Shown here: positions 1 through 7,058 of the stretch, one piece after another
How the letters are laid out: the number at the start of each line of letters is the position of its first letter
Position numbering within the stretch: the stretch's first letter is position 1
NCBI GenBank assembly: GCA_045545665.1
Contig: JAZQBL010000034.1
Coordinates: 1-64,000 of the forward strand
Direction of reading: 5' to 3'
DNA length: 64,000 bases
Source of the DNA: RGIG7213 sp045545665
Lineage (GTDB): Bacteria; Bacillota; Clostridia; Oscillospirales; CAG-272
Translations under genes and position numbers: made by a program
Notes under the pieces: generated by a model
Told to the model about the DNA's origin: nothing
What the model saw: only the letters and a program-made list of their open reading frames with translations
The model's database searches: none

Positions 1-144
1 GTGATCGACACCTTGGTCAATTCCATCTACATTTACGACTCAGACGGTGGGAATGGTCGCAGGATCGTGTTCACATTCAATATATCCGGGGAGAACACTT
101 CTACGCTCACTGTTTCGGATATTGAGTGTTTCGGCGTACCATGA
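1..144 (+). CDS. Large serine recombinase, C-terminal end (partial)
   Basis: Frame 1 is open from the first base to TGA at 142-144 and gives the last 47 residues of a protein that starts upstream of the window. The tail begins VIDTLVNSIYIYD and continues with a short beta-rich stretch (RIVFTFNISG), which is the usual ending of large serine recombinases of integrative elements in Clostridia (zinc-ribbon/coiled-coil region followed by a VDTFVNAIYLYD-like tail). These enzymes cut and rejoin attachment sites to move an element in or out of the chromosome. The catalytic resolvase domain is not in view, so the family call rests on the tail only. A hairpin terminator follows directly. The gene marks the end of an integrated element or its remnant. 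Confidence 0.7.
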   Translation: MIDTLVNSIYIYDSDGGNGRRIVFTFNISGENTSTLTVSDIECFGVP

Positions 145-149
145 AAAGA

Positions 150-178
150 CCACGGTTTTGATAGAAACCGTGGCCTTT
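150..178 (+). terminator. Intrinsic terminator after the recombinase
   Basis: The arms CCACGGTTT (150-158) and AAACCGTGG (165-173) form a perfect 9-bp stem with a 6-base loop, followed by CCTTTTC. It lies 6 bases after the recombinase stop codon. Confidence 0.75.
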
Positions 179-183
179 TCAGC

Positions 184-350
184 TAAATCCACCCTTGCGG
201 GTGGAATAAATCGTCTTCGACGATGAAATCCCCTGCAGGGGTGAAATCCGGCTCGACGCCGGATGGGTGGATTTAATTTCATCTGAGGCGTAGCCGAAGA
301 TTTCATCTGCGTTAGCTGATTTCGTCCTTGCACAAGCAAGGATTTCATTA
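184..350. repeat. Array of small hairpins separated by TGAAATC / GATTTCA
   Basis: Short perfect palindromes follow each other: TCCACCC/GGGTGGA (188-205), ATCGTC/GACGAT (210-224), CCCTGCAGGG (231-240), ATCCGGC/GCCGGAT (246-264) and others towards 350 (for example TCCTTGC/GCAAGGA). They are separated by TGAAATC on the left side and its reverse complement GATTTCA on the right. TAAATCCACCC (184-194) also pairs with GGGTGGATTTA (265-275), closing an outer stem around the inner hairpins. I have seen this type of decorated inverted repeat near mobile elements in gut Clostridia, but know no established name or function. It could be a non-autonomous element, a recombination site or a structured RNA. 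Confidence 0.7.
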
Positions 351-355
351 TTTAT

Positions 356-553
356 GTGAGAGTTTGAAGTCATACGCAAAATTGCGAAAAATATCTTTTT
401 CGTAGCCCATAGACATCAAAGGGCTGTAAAATAGATATAGCCACAGGAAAACTCTGATTTTATCAGGGTTTTTTCTGTTTTTAAGGACGAAATTTTAGTT
501 TTCGGTTTGCGCATAAAAAAAGATATTTTCTCAACATAGTCTCAAGCTCTCAC
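356..553. repeat. Long imperfect inverted repeat
   Basis: GTGAGAG at 356-362 is mirrored by CTCTCAC at 547-553, and GAAAAATATCTTTTT at 386-400 is mirrored by AAAAAGATATTTTC at 517-530. The arms are imperfect between these blocks. No protein-coding frame is visible between them, and a hairpin terminator (450-474) lies inside. It may be a remnant of a small mobile element or the two ends of a structured region. Nothing else recognisable lies in 145-658 apart from the hairpin array and terminators listed. Confidence 0.5.
450..474 (+). terminator. Hairpin terminator in the recombinase-HEPN gap
   Basis: AACTCTGA (450-457) pairs with TCAGGGTT (463-470, with G-U pairs), followed by a run of T. There is no recognisable gene just upstream, so it may end a small untranslated transcript. 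Confidence 0.5.
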
Positions 554-569
554 AACATCGCCATATTTT

Positions 570-599
570 AAGAGCATAGAACAAACTATGCTCTTTTTT
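570..599 (+). terminator. Intrinsic terminator without an upstream gene
   Basis: AAGAGCATAG (570-579) pairs perfectly with CTATGCTCTT (586-595) and runs into TTTT. The T run is only on this strand. No ORF with a ribosome binding site ends upstream, which hints at a short non-coding transcript in 475-570 or a remnant. Confidence 0.65.
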
Positions 600-658
600 G
601 CTTTTGCCATTCTATTTATGACCTTTTCGAAACAATCCGAATAAACCGCTATTAAACC

Positions 659-687
659 TTGAAAAAATCCGAAAATTGTGTTATACT
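659..687 (+). promoter_or_regulatory. Promoter of the HEPN-like/Fic pair
   Basis: TTGAAA (659-664), 17-base spacer, TATACT (682-687). The leader to the start at 793 is about 100 bases and contains a fragment of the hairpin repeat (GATGAAATCCGGCGTTGCGG, 737-756). Confidence 0.6.
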
Positions 688-792
688 ATATAATGTAAAA
701 TTGGATTTTTGTAAAAGTGGAAATTCAAAGTCAGCGAAGTCGATGCTCGGATGAAATCCGGCGTTGCGGCTGATAAGTAATTTGGTGAAGAA

Positions 793-1257
793 ATGGGATT
801 TATAAATTCTTATAAACAACTTGAAAAGCTGTGCAATGAAATCTACGGCGACAACCACGGTATTTCGTCTTATATTGACGATATGTCAAAACTCACATCA
901 GCTTCCTACTATGTCTCAAGTTGGGATGATGACCTGAAACAATTAAAGCACTATCGCTGGATACGAAACCAAATTGTCCACGAGCCAAATTGCACGGAAG
1001 AAAATTTGTGTGAATATGAAGATGCAAAATGGTTGGAGAATTTTCATTCACGTATTATGTCCGGAACCGATCCGTTAGCATTATATCGTAAAGCTCGGAG
1101 TTCTCAGGTTACACAGAAGCCAAAGCAGGCGAAATCTACAGAATATGTATATACCGAATACAAACGAACCCCATCGAAACCAACCGGATGTTTAACCTAT
1201 TTGGTGGGAGTTTTACTTATCATTATCGTAATTGCATTGGTTATTACTACGTTATAA
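793..1257 (+). CDS. HEPN-like protein with C-terminal membrane anchor
   Basis: A 154-residue protein. Residues 58-63 read RNQIVH, the R-x4-H signature of HEPN domains, set in an alpha-helical context (KQLKHYRWIRNQIVHEPN). HEPN proteins are often metal-independent RNases or toxin/antitoxin parts. Residues 132-154 form one hydrophobic segment at the extreme C-terminus, so the helical domain would face the cytoplasm as a tail-anchored protein. The middle (90-130) is polar and basic. It resembles a small uncharacterised Firmicutes family (possibly DUF6548, from memory and unchecked). It lies 20 bases before the Fic gene and probably shares its promoter. RNase activity is inference. Confidence 0.6.
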   Translation: MGFINSYKQLEKLCNEIYGDNHGISSYIDDMSKLTSASYYVSSWDDDLKQLKHYRWIRNQIVHEPNCTEENLCEYEDAKWLENFHSRIMSGTDPLALYRKARSSQVTQKPKQAKSTEYVYTEYKRTPSKPTGCLTYLVGVLLIIIVIALVITTL

Positions 1258-1277
1258 TTAGAATTTGGAGGCGCAAT

Positions 1278-1883
1278 ATGGCACTTGAAAATAAATTGGG
1301 GCTTACAAGTTCCGCAGATCTTGCCCGTGAGGAAGAACGCATCAGCAAGAAAAAGGCTCTTGAACTTTTTGAAAACGGTATGCTTGATAAACTGGAGGCG
1401 GGAAAATTCTCAGCCCTCAAAGCGATTCATAAGTATCTCTTTGACGAGATCTACGACTTTGCCGGAAAACTCAGAACCGTAAATATTTCTAAAGGCAACT
1501 TCCGTTTCGCTCCCTTGATGTACCTTGAAGCGGCTCTTGCTAATATTGATAAAATGCCGCAGTCTACTTTCGATGAGATCGTCGAGAAGTATGTGGAAAT
1601 GAATATTGCCCACCCCTTCAGAGAAGGCAACGGGCGCAGCACTCGTATTTGGCTCGACCTCATTTTCAAAACCGAGCTTCACAAAGTTGTTGACTGGAGC
1701 AAGGTGGATAAAGAAGATTATCTTCTTGCTATGGAGCGTAGCCCCATTAAGGATATTGAAATCAAGCATATTCTCAAGGCTGCTCTGACTGATGACATCA
1801 ACAGCCGTGAAGTCTATATGAAGGGTATCGACTATAGCTACTATTATGAAGGATATACAACCTTTAAAACAGAGAAGTTATAA
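1278..1883 (+). CDS. Fic/DOC family protein (AMP transferase fold)
   Basis: A 201-residue protein with the complete Fic active-site motif HPFREGNGR at residues 112-120 (catalytic His112, phosphate-binding loop with Glu116 and GNGR). Fic enzymes usually transfer AMP from ATP to a protein hydroxyl. The start at 1278 is chosen because GGAGG sits at 1267-1271; a longer frame reaches back to 1188 inside the HEPN-like gene but has no ribosome binding site. Residues 57-70 (EIYDFAGKLRTVNI) are the typical flap region before the core. I see no clear inhibitory S/TxxxE(G/N) helix, and the small upstream gene is not a recognised Fic antitoxin. It belongs to the mobile-element cargo region. Confidence 0.85.
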   Translation: MALENKLGLTSSADLAREEERISKKKALELFENGMLDKLEAGKFSALKAIHKYLFDEIYDFAGKLRTVNISKGNFRFAPLMYLEAALANIDKMPQSTFDEIVEKYVEMNIAHPFREGNGRSTRIWLDLIFKTELHKVVDWSKVDKEDYLLAMERSPIKDIEIKHILKAALTDDINSREVYMKGIDYSYYYEGYTTFKTEKL

Positions 1884-1894
1884 TGGGTGATCCA

Positions 1895-2010
1895 AGATTC
1901 CACCTTCGGTGGGTGATATATGTCATGGCATATGGGGAAACGAATATTATATCATGCTTGCGCAGCAAGTATATCATGCGGCGCAAACCGAATATTTTAT
2001 TTTAAAGATG
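1895..2010. repeat. Second hairpin array with ATATCAT spacers
   Basis: Directly after the Fic gene come small palindromes: CCACC-TTCG-GGTGG (1900-1913), ATATGtcatggCATAT, CTTGC-gca-GCAAG (1957-1969) and TGCGGCGCA. They are separated by GATATA/ATATCAT words and a repeated CGAATATT (1941-1948 and 1989-1996). The architecture matches the array at 184-350, but the spacer word is different. The two arrays bracket the HEPN/Fic cargo. Confidence 0.6.
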
Positions 2011-2024
2011 CTGTCTTTAAAAAC

Positions 2025-2053
2025 TTGAAATTTTCACATTTTTAAGCTAAAAT
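2025..2053 (+). promoter_or_regulatory. Promoter of the phosphoesterase lipoprotein
   Basis: TTGAAA (2025-2030), 17-base spacer, TAAAAT (2048-2053), 32 bases before the ATG at 2085. Confidence 0.6.
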
Positions 2054-2084
2054 ATAAGAAAATAATTTATACGGAGGACGGACG

Positions 2085-3254
2085 ATGAAAATAAAAAAGA
2101 AAGCTCTGTTTATGTTTTTATCCGCACTTTTGACGGCAACGTTGCTTTTTGGCTGCGGAGAAAATAAAGGCGGAGATACAACAGCTATACAAAGTGACAC
2201 CGCATCGGAAGAAACTTCAAACGAAGAAGAAACGTCGGCTGAAACGCTTCCAAATGAGGAAGAAGAAAAGTTTGATATAAGTGAGATGGAAATAACAACG
2301 ATAACGGGCGATAAGCGCCACGTAAACGAGTGGATATACAGGCTTGATGCCAACGGAATAATGATACGTGAGGCGAGATTTAAATCAGATCTCGGCGGCG
2401 ATCCCGTCACGATAGCACATATGACCGACCTTCATTTCAATTATTGCAATGAAGAAGATTTTAAAGAAGCCAATCCTTCCGTTATGAGCACGTACGAAAA
2501 CAGAGTGTGGCTTAAGGACGGCGAATCCGTTCCGAATGCCGCAAAATGTCTGGAGCTCGGATCAAAAGCAGATCAGATGGTTATAACGGGTGACGTGCTT
2601 GACTACATTTCAAACGGCGCTATCGAGCTTTTGCAAACACAGATCTGGGATAAATACCCCGAAGCACTCGTGACTCTCGGTAACCACGAGTCGATCAGAG
2701 TTTGTCAGGGAACAGTTGAAGATACTACCACGTTTGAATCAAGGATCGATATATTGAAAAAAGCCTGGAAGCACGATATATTCTATACGTCAAAGATCAT
2801 CGAAGAAAAAGTTATGGTGATACAGATGGACAACGCGTCCGATAATTCGTATCCGGGACGTTTTTGGGAATGTCAGATAGAACCTTTGAAAAACGATCTT
2901 GCGCTTGCACGTGAGAAGGGCTATGTTGTTCTTCTGTTTTATCATATCCCGATAGCAACGAACAATCCCGAGCAAGGGGTAGTGAAACCGATATACGGCA
3001 AAGACGGCGGTCCCGCGTACTTTGCAACGTGGGGAACGTCACATAACGCAGACGATGCAAGTGCTGCCGTATATGATATTATTGTAAACAATGCAGATGT
3101 TATAAAAGGAACGTTCTGCGGACATTTACACAGTGATTATTATACTGAAATAATTGCCAAAAATCCTGATGGAACATCAGCTGTCATTCCTCAGTATATT
3201 CTTCGCGGAACACCGTATGAACACGGACACGTTCTTTGGATAACAGTTAAATAA
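2085..3254 (+). CDS. Calcineurin-like metallophosphoesterase lipoprotein
   Basis: A 389-residue lipoprotein: basic N-terminus, hydrophobic h-region and lipobox LLFGC with Cys24, then an acidic Ser/Thr/Glu linker to about residue 75. The phosphoesterase motifs are present in order: HMTDLHFN (about 112-119), GDVLDY (about 169), GNHES (about 203), FYHIP (about 286) and FCGHLH (about 344-349). These supply the two-metal site. The substrate cannot be read from sequence; purple-acid-type phosphatases and cyclic-nucleotide enzymes share this layout. The start has GGAGG at 2073-2077. It is a single-gene unit with its own promoter and terminator. Confidence 0.88.
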   Translation: MKIKKKALFMFLSALLTATLLFGCGENKGGDTTAIQSDTASEETSNEEETSAETLPNEEEEKFDISEMEITTITGDKRHVNEWIYRLDANGIMIREARFKSDLGGDPVTIAHMTDLHFNYCNEEDFKEANPSVMSTYENRVWLKDGESVPNAAKCLELGSKADQMVITGDVLDYISNGAIELLQTQIWDKYPEALVTLGNHESIRVCQGTVEDTTTFESRIDILKKAWKHDIFYTSKIIEEKVMVIQMDNASDNSYPGRFWECQIEPLKNDLALAREKGYVVLLFYHIPIATNNPEQGVVKPIYGKDGGPAYFATWGTSHNADDASAAVYDIIVNNADVIKGTFCGHLHSDYYTEIIAKNPDGTSAVIPQYILRGTPYEHGHVLWITVK

Positions 3255-3260
3255 AAATAC

Positions 3261-3298
3261 AAACAGCAGGGTATTTTCATACTCTGCTGTTTGATTTT
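3261..3298. terminator. Bidirectional terminator between phosphoesterase and hflC
   Basis: AAACAGCAGGGTA (3261-3273) pairs with TACTCTGCTGTTT (3280-3292) and is followed by GATTTT; T-rich sequence also follows on the minus strand. It separates two convergent genes. Confidence 0.75.
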
Positions 3299-3304
3299 CG
3301 GTTA

Positions 3305-4276
3305 TTATTCCGCTGTATCTGTATCGGACCCGGGTGTTTTATCGTCGGGTATCGATACATCGGGTGTGTTTTCCGGTACAGGCATATTTTCAATGGAGTT
3401 TTTCAAAAGTGCCTGAGCTATGGGACTGTCTTTTCCGAGAATTACCGTTTTATTGTCGCCCGAAAGGGAAGCCTTGAGCGCGTCAAGTGAAAGAACAAAT
3501 TCGTAGAACGACTGTTTTTCCTTTGTGTTAAATGCTTCGGCGAGTATACGCATATATTCGCCTTCGCCCTCTGCAATTATTTTTTCTGCATCAGCGTATG
3601 CATTCGAAAGGGAAACGCTTACCTGCTTATCCACATCCGTGCGGAGCTGTGTTGCCTGTTTTTCACCTTCTGCTCTGTACTGCTCGGCATCACGCGTTCT
3701 TTCAGATATCATTCTTGTGTAAACAGCTTCTTCGTTTTCCGCGGGAAGATCGAGACGCTTCATCTTCACATCGACTACCGTTATACCGTAATCCTTTGAC
3801 TTCTCCATTACTTCCTGTCTGATCTCTTCGTAGATCACATTACGTTCTTCGGCGGGAAGATCGTTTATTATATCGTCCTGGTTGAGAATACCCATTTTTG
3901 TTTTAAAAGCATTATACGTCGTGTCGTAAAGTCTGTTTTCAGCAGCTGCTGTTGTGCTTACTGTCTGATAAAACAAAAGGGGATCTTCTATCTGCCAGGT
4001 GATGTAGCTGTCAACCGTCATGCTCTTTTTATCGAGTGTAAGGACCTCGGACGGGGGAATATCGTAAAAAAGTGTCGTTTTCGGGAAAGTTTTAACCTCG
4101 TCAACGAAGGGTAACTTGAAATAAAGACCGGGTTCGGATTTAGTATTAATGATCTTTGAAAAACGAGCCGTACACTTGTATTCATTTTCTGCAACGACAA
4201 AGAAGGACTGTGAAGCTACTATTATCAAGAGAAAGAGAAGTATTAACGGTATAGCTATTTTTAATGTTTTTTTCAT
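3305..4276 (-). CDS. hflC: HflC-like SPFH/prohibitin membrane protein
   Basis: A 323-residue protein with one N-terminal membrane helix (about 5-25) followed by an SPFH/band-7 domain (FFVVAENEYKCTARFSKI onward, with GLYFKLPFVDEV) and a long Ala/Glu-rich coiled-coil helix (residues 195-255). With HflK it forms a membrane cage that in other bacteria controls the FtsH protease. The ATG at 4274-4276 is preferred because AAGGAGGT lies 9 bases upstream; a TTG at 4282 would add two residues. The C-terminus is an acidic, Pro/Thr-rich tail. Its stop is followed by a convergent terminator. No ftsH gene is nearby. Confidence 0.85.
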   Translation of the reverse strand: MKKTLKIAIPLILLFLLIIVASQSFFVVAENEYKCTARFSKIINTKSEPGLYFKLPFVDEVKTFPKTTLFYDIPPSEVLTLDKKSMTVDSYITWQIEDPLLFYQTVSTTAAAENRLYDTTYNAFKTKMGILNQDDIINDLPAEERNVIYEEIRQEVMEKSKDYGITVVDVKMKRLDLPAENEEAVYTRMISERTRDAEQYRAEGEKQATQLRTDVDKQVSVSLSNAYADAEKIIAEGEGEYMRILAEAFNTKEKQSFYEFVLSLDALKASLSGDNKTVILGKDSPIAQALLKNSIENMPVPENTPDVSIPDDKTPGSDTDTAE

Positions 4277-4278
4277 TG

Positions 4279-5262
4279 TCAACCTACCTCCTTATTGCTT
4301 GATTGATAAAAGGATTCTATCGGAAGAAGCTTTTGTGTGTCTCCGTCGCTCATGTCAATATAAAGCTTGACATCGGGGAATATTTCGCTGACGGCTTCAA
4401 AATACATTCTCGTTACCGTTGATTCGGGACTGAGTGAATATTGGTCGTACATAGCGGAAAACATAGCAACTTTCATGTTAGCTTCGTTTATTCTTTCCTG
4501 CTTCTTAACCTCAGCTTCCTTCAGTATCTTGTCAATTTCCGCTTCCATTTTGGGAATTTCTGAATTTTTATACGCTTCCGCAAGGTTTATAGCGGCTTCC
4601 ATGCCTTGATATGCGTTTACAACGTCTTTGTATGCTTCGTTTACGGCATCCGTGGGAAGCTCTGCATCCTGTATTCTTACGTCTGTTACAATGAGACCGA
4701 TATCGTAAGATTCAAGCTCTGCGAGTGTGAGAGATTTAATTTCCTGCTGCAGAGTTGCCTTACTTGATGTAAGCACGTCGTCTGCTTTTGCGGAACCGAT
4801 AACGTTTCTTATCTGACTTTGCACAAGGTTTTTAAGTATCATTTCAGGGTCTTTCGCGTTGAATAAAAACTTCACGGGATCGGATACTTTATATTCAACG
4901 AAGAAATCTACGTTTACTATATTCATATCACCCGTTATCATCTTGCTCTCTTTTTCAACTGTTTGAATGACAGTAGGATCGACAGTGTCGCTTCTGTAGC
5001 CTATTTCCAATTTTCTTGAAATATTTACGTCAACGATGTGTGCTTTCTGTATTCCGAAGGGAATTTTGAAGTGTATACCCGCATCGGTAACTGATGTCAC
5101 TTTCCCGAACGTAGTTATTACAGCCTGCTGCTTATCATCCACGGTATAGTATGACGTGAAAATGAGAACGGCGGCAAAAACGATAACCGCAAGCGCTATT
5201 ATGATACCTTTTAATTTTTTGGGCGAGGGTTTCGTTTTATCAAAAAAATCAACTTTTGCCAT
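4279..5262 (-). CDS. hflK: HflK-like SPFH/prohibitin membrane protein
   Basis: A 327-residue partner of the downstream HflC gene, 2 bases apart. A cytoplasmic N-terminus rich in Lys/Pro is followed by one membrane helix (about 19-41), then the band-7 domain (YYTVDDKQQAVITTFGKV, GIHFKIPFG) and a coiled-coil helix (about 215-265). The two proteins normally assemble as an alternating ring. The start has GGAGC at 5269-5273. The pair is transcribed from a promoter at 5292-5320 that diverges from the YwqG gene. Confidence 0.87.
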   Translation of the reverse strand: MAKVDFFDKTKPSPKKLKGIIIALAVIVFAAVLIFTSYYTVDDKQQAVITTFGKVTSVTDAGIHFKIPFGIQKAHIVDVNISRKLEIGYRSDTVDPTVIQTVEKESKMITGDMNIVNVDFFVEYKVSDPVKFLFNAKDPEMILKNLVQSQIRNVIGSAKADDVLTSSKATLQQEIKSLTLAELESYDIGLIVTDVRIQDAELPTDAVNEAYKDVVNAYQGMEAAINLAEAYKNSEIPKMEAEIDKILKEAEVKKQERINEANMKVAMFSAMYDQYSLSPESTVTRMYFEAVSEIFPDVKLYIDMSDGDTQKLLPIESFYQSSNKEVG

Positions 5263-5291
5263 ATGGTGCTCCTTTCAATATATGTTTGGTA

Positions 5292-5320
5292 ATTTTAGCT
5301 CATTTAGTCTTTGGTTTCAA
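5292..5320 (-). promoter_or_regulatory. Promoter of hflKC
   Basis: On the minus strand: TTGAAA (5320-5315), 17 bases, TAAAAT (5297-5292). Its -35 box is about 20 bases from the -35 box of the divergent promoter at 5342. Confidence 0.65.
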
Positions 5321-5341
5321 TATCATCAATAAAATTTTTTG

Positions 5342-5370
5342 TTGACTTTTTATTAAATGCGTGATATAAT
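5342..5370 (+). promoter_or_regulatory. Promoter of the YwqG-like gene
   Basis: TTGACT (5342-5347), 17 bases, perfect TATAAT (5365-5370). Confidence 0.75.
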
Positions 5371-5426
5371 ATCCATCGCAAGCTCACCGCTTGAACTGTA
5401 TTTACAAACCGAAAGGAAGTCTTTTG

Positions 5427-6077
5427 ATGATAAATTTTTCAGCTACAGATAAAAAAGAAAAGTTGAAAGCAGGAACGTCGCATATGTTCGGCTCACCTGA
5501 TGTGCCGGAATATTTTGAATGGCCAACGAGCACGACTCGCTACGGTGATGAGATAGATATGGCATTTCTGTGCCAGATAAACTGTAAGGATATAAAAAGT
5601 GACTTTTTGCCTCCAAGCGGTATTCTTTATTTCTTCTATAACGTTGCAGAGCAGCCTGCCACACCGAATATAAAAGATGCGGCGAAGATCTTTTGGTTTG
5701 ATGAAGAGGAAGACAAGCTCTCAACCTTTCGTCTTGTTGGTTCTGACGGCGAAGACTTGCTTCCCCCTTCAATTGTTCTCAACGTGACGGACGGCGAATA
5801 TAACGTAAGTATTTCAACGGAATATGATGATATCTCCGAAAATCAAAGTGAAGAGGATGAGTTCGAAGAAGAATTTGAAGATCTTGACGATTTTGAGGAA
5901 TTTGAATTTGATGAAGAAAAAAGCGATGACGAAATGGTCGTTTTAGCTTCCTTCAAAGAATATGAAGATGAAAACGTATCATTTACGTTTGAAAAGGGAA
6001 GCGAGCTTTGTTTTCTTATAAAGAGATCGTCGCTTGAAGATCTTGATTTTTCCGATATACGCGTTCTTATAGTTTAA
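5427..6077 (+). CDS. YwqG-like protein (DUF1963) with acidic insert
   Basis: A 216-residue protein. The N-terminal half carries the YwqG/DUF1963 landmarks: GSPDVPEYFEWP (about 22-33), AFLCQINCKDI (about 47-57) and LPPSGILYFFYN (about 61-72). No enzymatic role is established for the family. Roughly residues 135-165 are nearly all Glu/Asp/Phe, an acidic insert that replaces the region between two beta segments. The start at 5427 follows GAAAGGAAG; an upstream TTG at 5391 has no such site. Single-gene unit with a strong promoter. Confidence 0.75.
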   Translation: MINFSATDKKEKLKAGTSHMFGSPDVPEYFEWPTSTTRYGDEIDMAFLCQINCKDIKSDFLPPSGILYFFYNVAEQPATPNIKDAAKIFWFDEEEDKLSTFRLVGSDGEDLLPPSIVLNVTDGEYNVSISTEYDDISENQSEEDEFEEEFEDLDDFEEFEFDEEKSDDEMVVLASFKEYEDENVSFTFEKGSELCFLIKRSSLEDLDFSDIRVLIV

Positions 6078-6082
6078 AAGTC

Positions 6083-6109
6083 ATACCCACCCTCTGAACG
6101 GGTGGGTAT
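6083..6109. terminator. Hairpin after the YwqG-like gene
   Basis: ATACCCACCC (6083-6092) pairs perfectly with GGGTGGGTAT (6100-6109). There is only a weak T run after it, so termination strength is uncertain. Confidence 0.5.
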
Positions 6110-6120
6110 AGTTATACAGT

Positions 6121-6150
6121 AAAAATCCCGGCAGAACGATCTGTCGGGAT
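6121..6150 (-). terminator. Terminator of thiT
   Basis: On the minus strand ATCCCGACAGA (6150-6140) pairs with TCTGCCGGGAT (6135-6125) and is followed by TTTTT. Confidence 0.75.
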
Positions 6151-6156
6151 ATTTGT

Positions 6157-6795
6157 TTACTGTTTGATCTTTTTATTGTTTATCATCGGTAAGGATGATA
6201 CTGCAAATGCGCCGATGGTTGTAAGTATTATCTCGGGTATCATATAACATCCGTTGTAGATCAAAGAATACAAAAGATAAAGGGGGCCGCCTGTGAATTT
6301 TTCGAGTATACCTGTACCGACCGCACCTGTCATAACTTCACCGAAGAACCAGTATGCATACGTTCCAAAGAAGACGGCACCCGATAAAACGTGAAATAAA
6401 TAACACACCGAAAGGGATATGATACTTCCTAAAACAAGTGCTTTTTTGGGGGAACTTTTTGAAAAGATACCGCCGAGACCCAAAGCGGTATAAGCCAAAA
6501 CGTAGTCAAGCAAACACATAAGCACTATTCGCCACCACACCATTTGACTTTCACCCGGCAAAACGAATACCGAAATAGTGTTTACACCTAAAAGCATCTG
6601 AATGATGCTGTAAAAAAATCCGCACGTAAGTCCCCATTTTACACCGTATCTGTATGATAAAATAACAATTGGCAACATACTTAAGACGGTTATGCTTCCG
6701 CCAAAGGAAAATTCAAATAGTTTGAGAACCGAAAGAACGGTTGCAAGTGCAATGAAAATTCCGCTTTCGCAAAGTCTTCTCGTCGAGCTTTTCAT
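6157..6795 (-). CDS. thiT: Thiamine transporter ThiT (ECF S component)
   Basis: A 212-residue, six-helix membrane protein of the YuaJ/ThiT family: it binds thiamine at the cell surface and passes it through with a shared ECF energising module, which is not in this window. Landmarks are the N-terminal GGSITVLSMLPIVILSYRYG (about 32-51), the YGVKWGLTCG stretch and, in the C-terminal half, the HVLSGAVFFGTYAYW region whose aromatic residues line the thiamine pocket in characterised members. A TPP riboswitch and terminator lie directly upstream, which confirms the substrate. GGAGG sits 5 bases before the ATG. Confidence 0.93.
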   Translation of the reverse strand: MKSSTRRLCESGIFIALATVLSVLKLFEFSFGGSITVLSMLPIVILSYRYGVKWGLTCGFFYSIIQMLLGVNTISVFVLPGESQMVWWRIVLMCLLDYVLAYTALGLGGIFSKSSPKKALVLGSIISLSVCYLFHVLSGAVFFGTYAYWFFGEVMTGAVGTGILEKFTGGPLYLLYSLIYNGCYMIPEIILTTIGAFAVSSLPMINNKKIKQ

Positions 6796-6812
6796 ATATC
6801 CTCCAAAAAATA

Positions 6813-6846
6813 ACGGTAAGCTCCGATAAAATGCCGCGCTTACCGC
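6813..6846 (-). terminator. Riboswitch-controlled terminator of thiT
   Basis: On the minus strand CGGTAAGC (6845-6838) pairs with GCTTACCG (6821-6814), followed by TTATTTTTT that runs straight into the GGAGG of thiT. This is the expression platform between the TPP aptamer and the gene: TPP binding would favour the hairpin and stop transcription. Confidence 0.8.
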
Positions 6847-6867
6847 TTGAAGGTATATACCAACACT

Positions 6868-6952
6868 TATGCGCCTACGCCGGCATTATCCGGATCAGGT
6901 TATCGGGTCGAAGCGTACTTCCTCTCAGCCTGCAAAACAAGCTCCCCTATAA
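6868..6952 (-). ncRNA. TPP riboswitch (THI element)
   Basis: Read on the minus strand, the conserved parts are in order: GGGGAGC (P1 side), GGCTGAGAGG (the CUGAGA core), a short P3 hairpin with CGACCCGATA, AACCTGATCCGGATAATG and CCGGCGTAGGCGC. CTGAGA and CCTGATC-GGATAATGCC-GCGTAGG are the hallmark sequences of the thiamine pyrophosphate aptamer. It sits 70 bases upstream of thiT with a terminator between. Confidence 0.95.
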
Positions 6953-7012
6953 ATATCTACGCAAAAAATATATCACATTTTCATTGGTTTGTCAATAAAA
7001 AAACGAAAATAT

Positions 7013-7041
7013 TTGACAAATACTGCTTAAGGTAGTATAAT
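7013..7041 (+). promoter_or_regulatory. Promoter of the phosphopantetheinyl transferase gene
   Basis: Consensus TTGACA (7013-7018), 17 bases, TATAAT (7036-7041). The expected start of transcription (about 7048) is only some 11 bases before the ATG at 7059, so the leader is very short. Confidence 0.8.
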
Positions 7042-7058
7042 TACACGTGGGTGATTAT

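Noticed and set aside
184..350. CRISPR array
   Set aside because: Units are palindromes of different sequence with 7-base common words, not constant repeats with unique spacers, and no cas gene is present.
1188..1277. Longer N-terminus for the Fic protein
   Set aside because: The extra codons overlap the membrane helix of the previous gene in another frame and have no ribosome binding site; GGAGG marks 1278.
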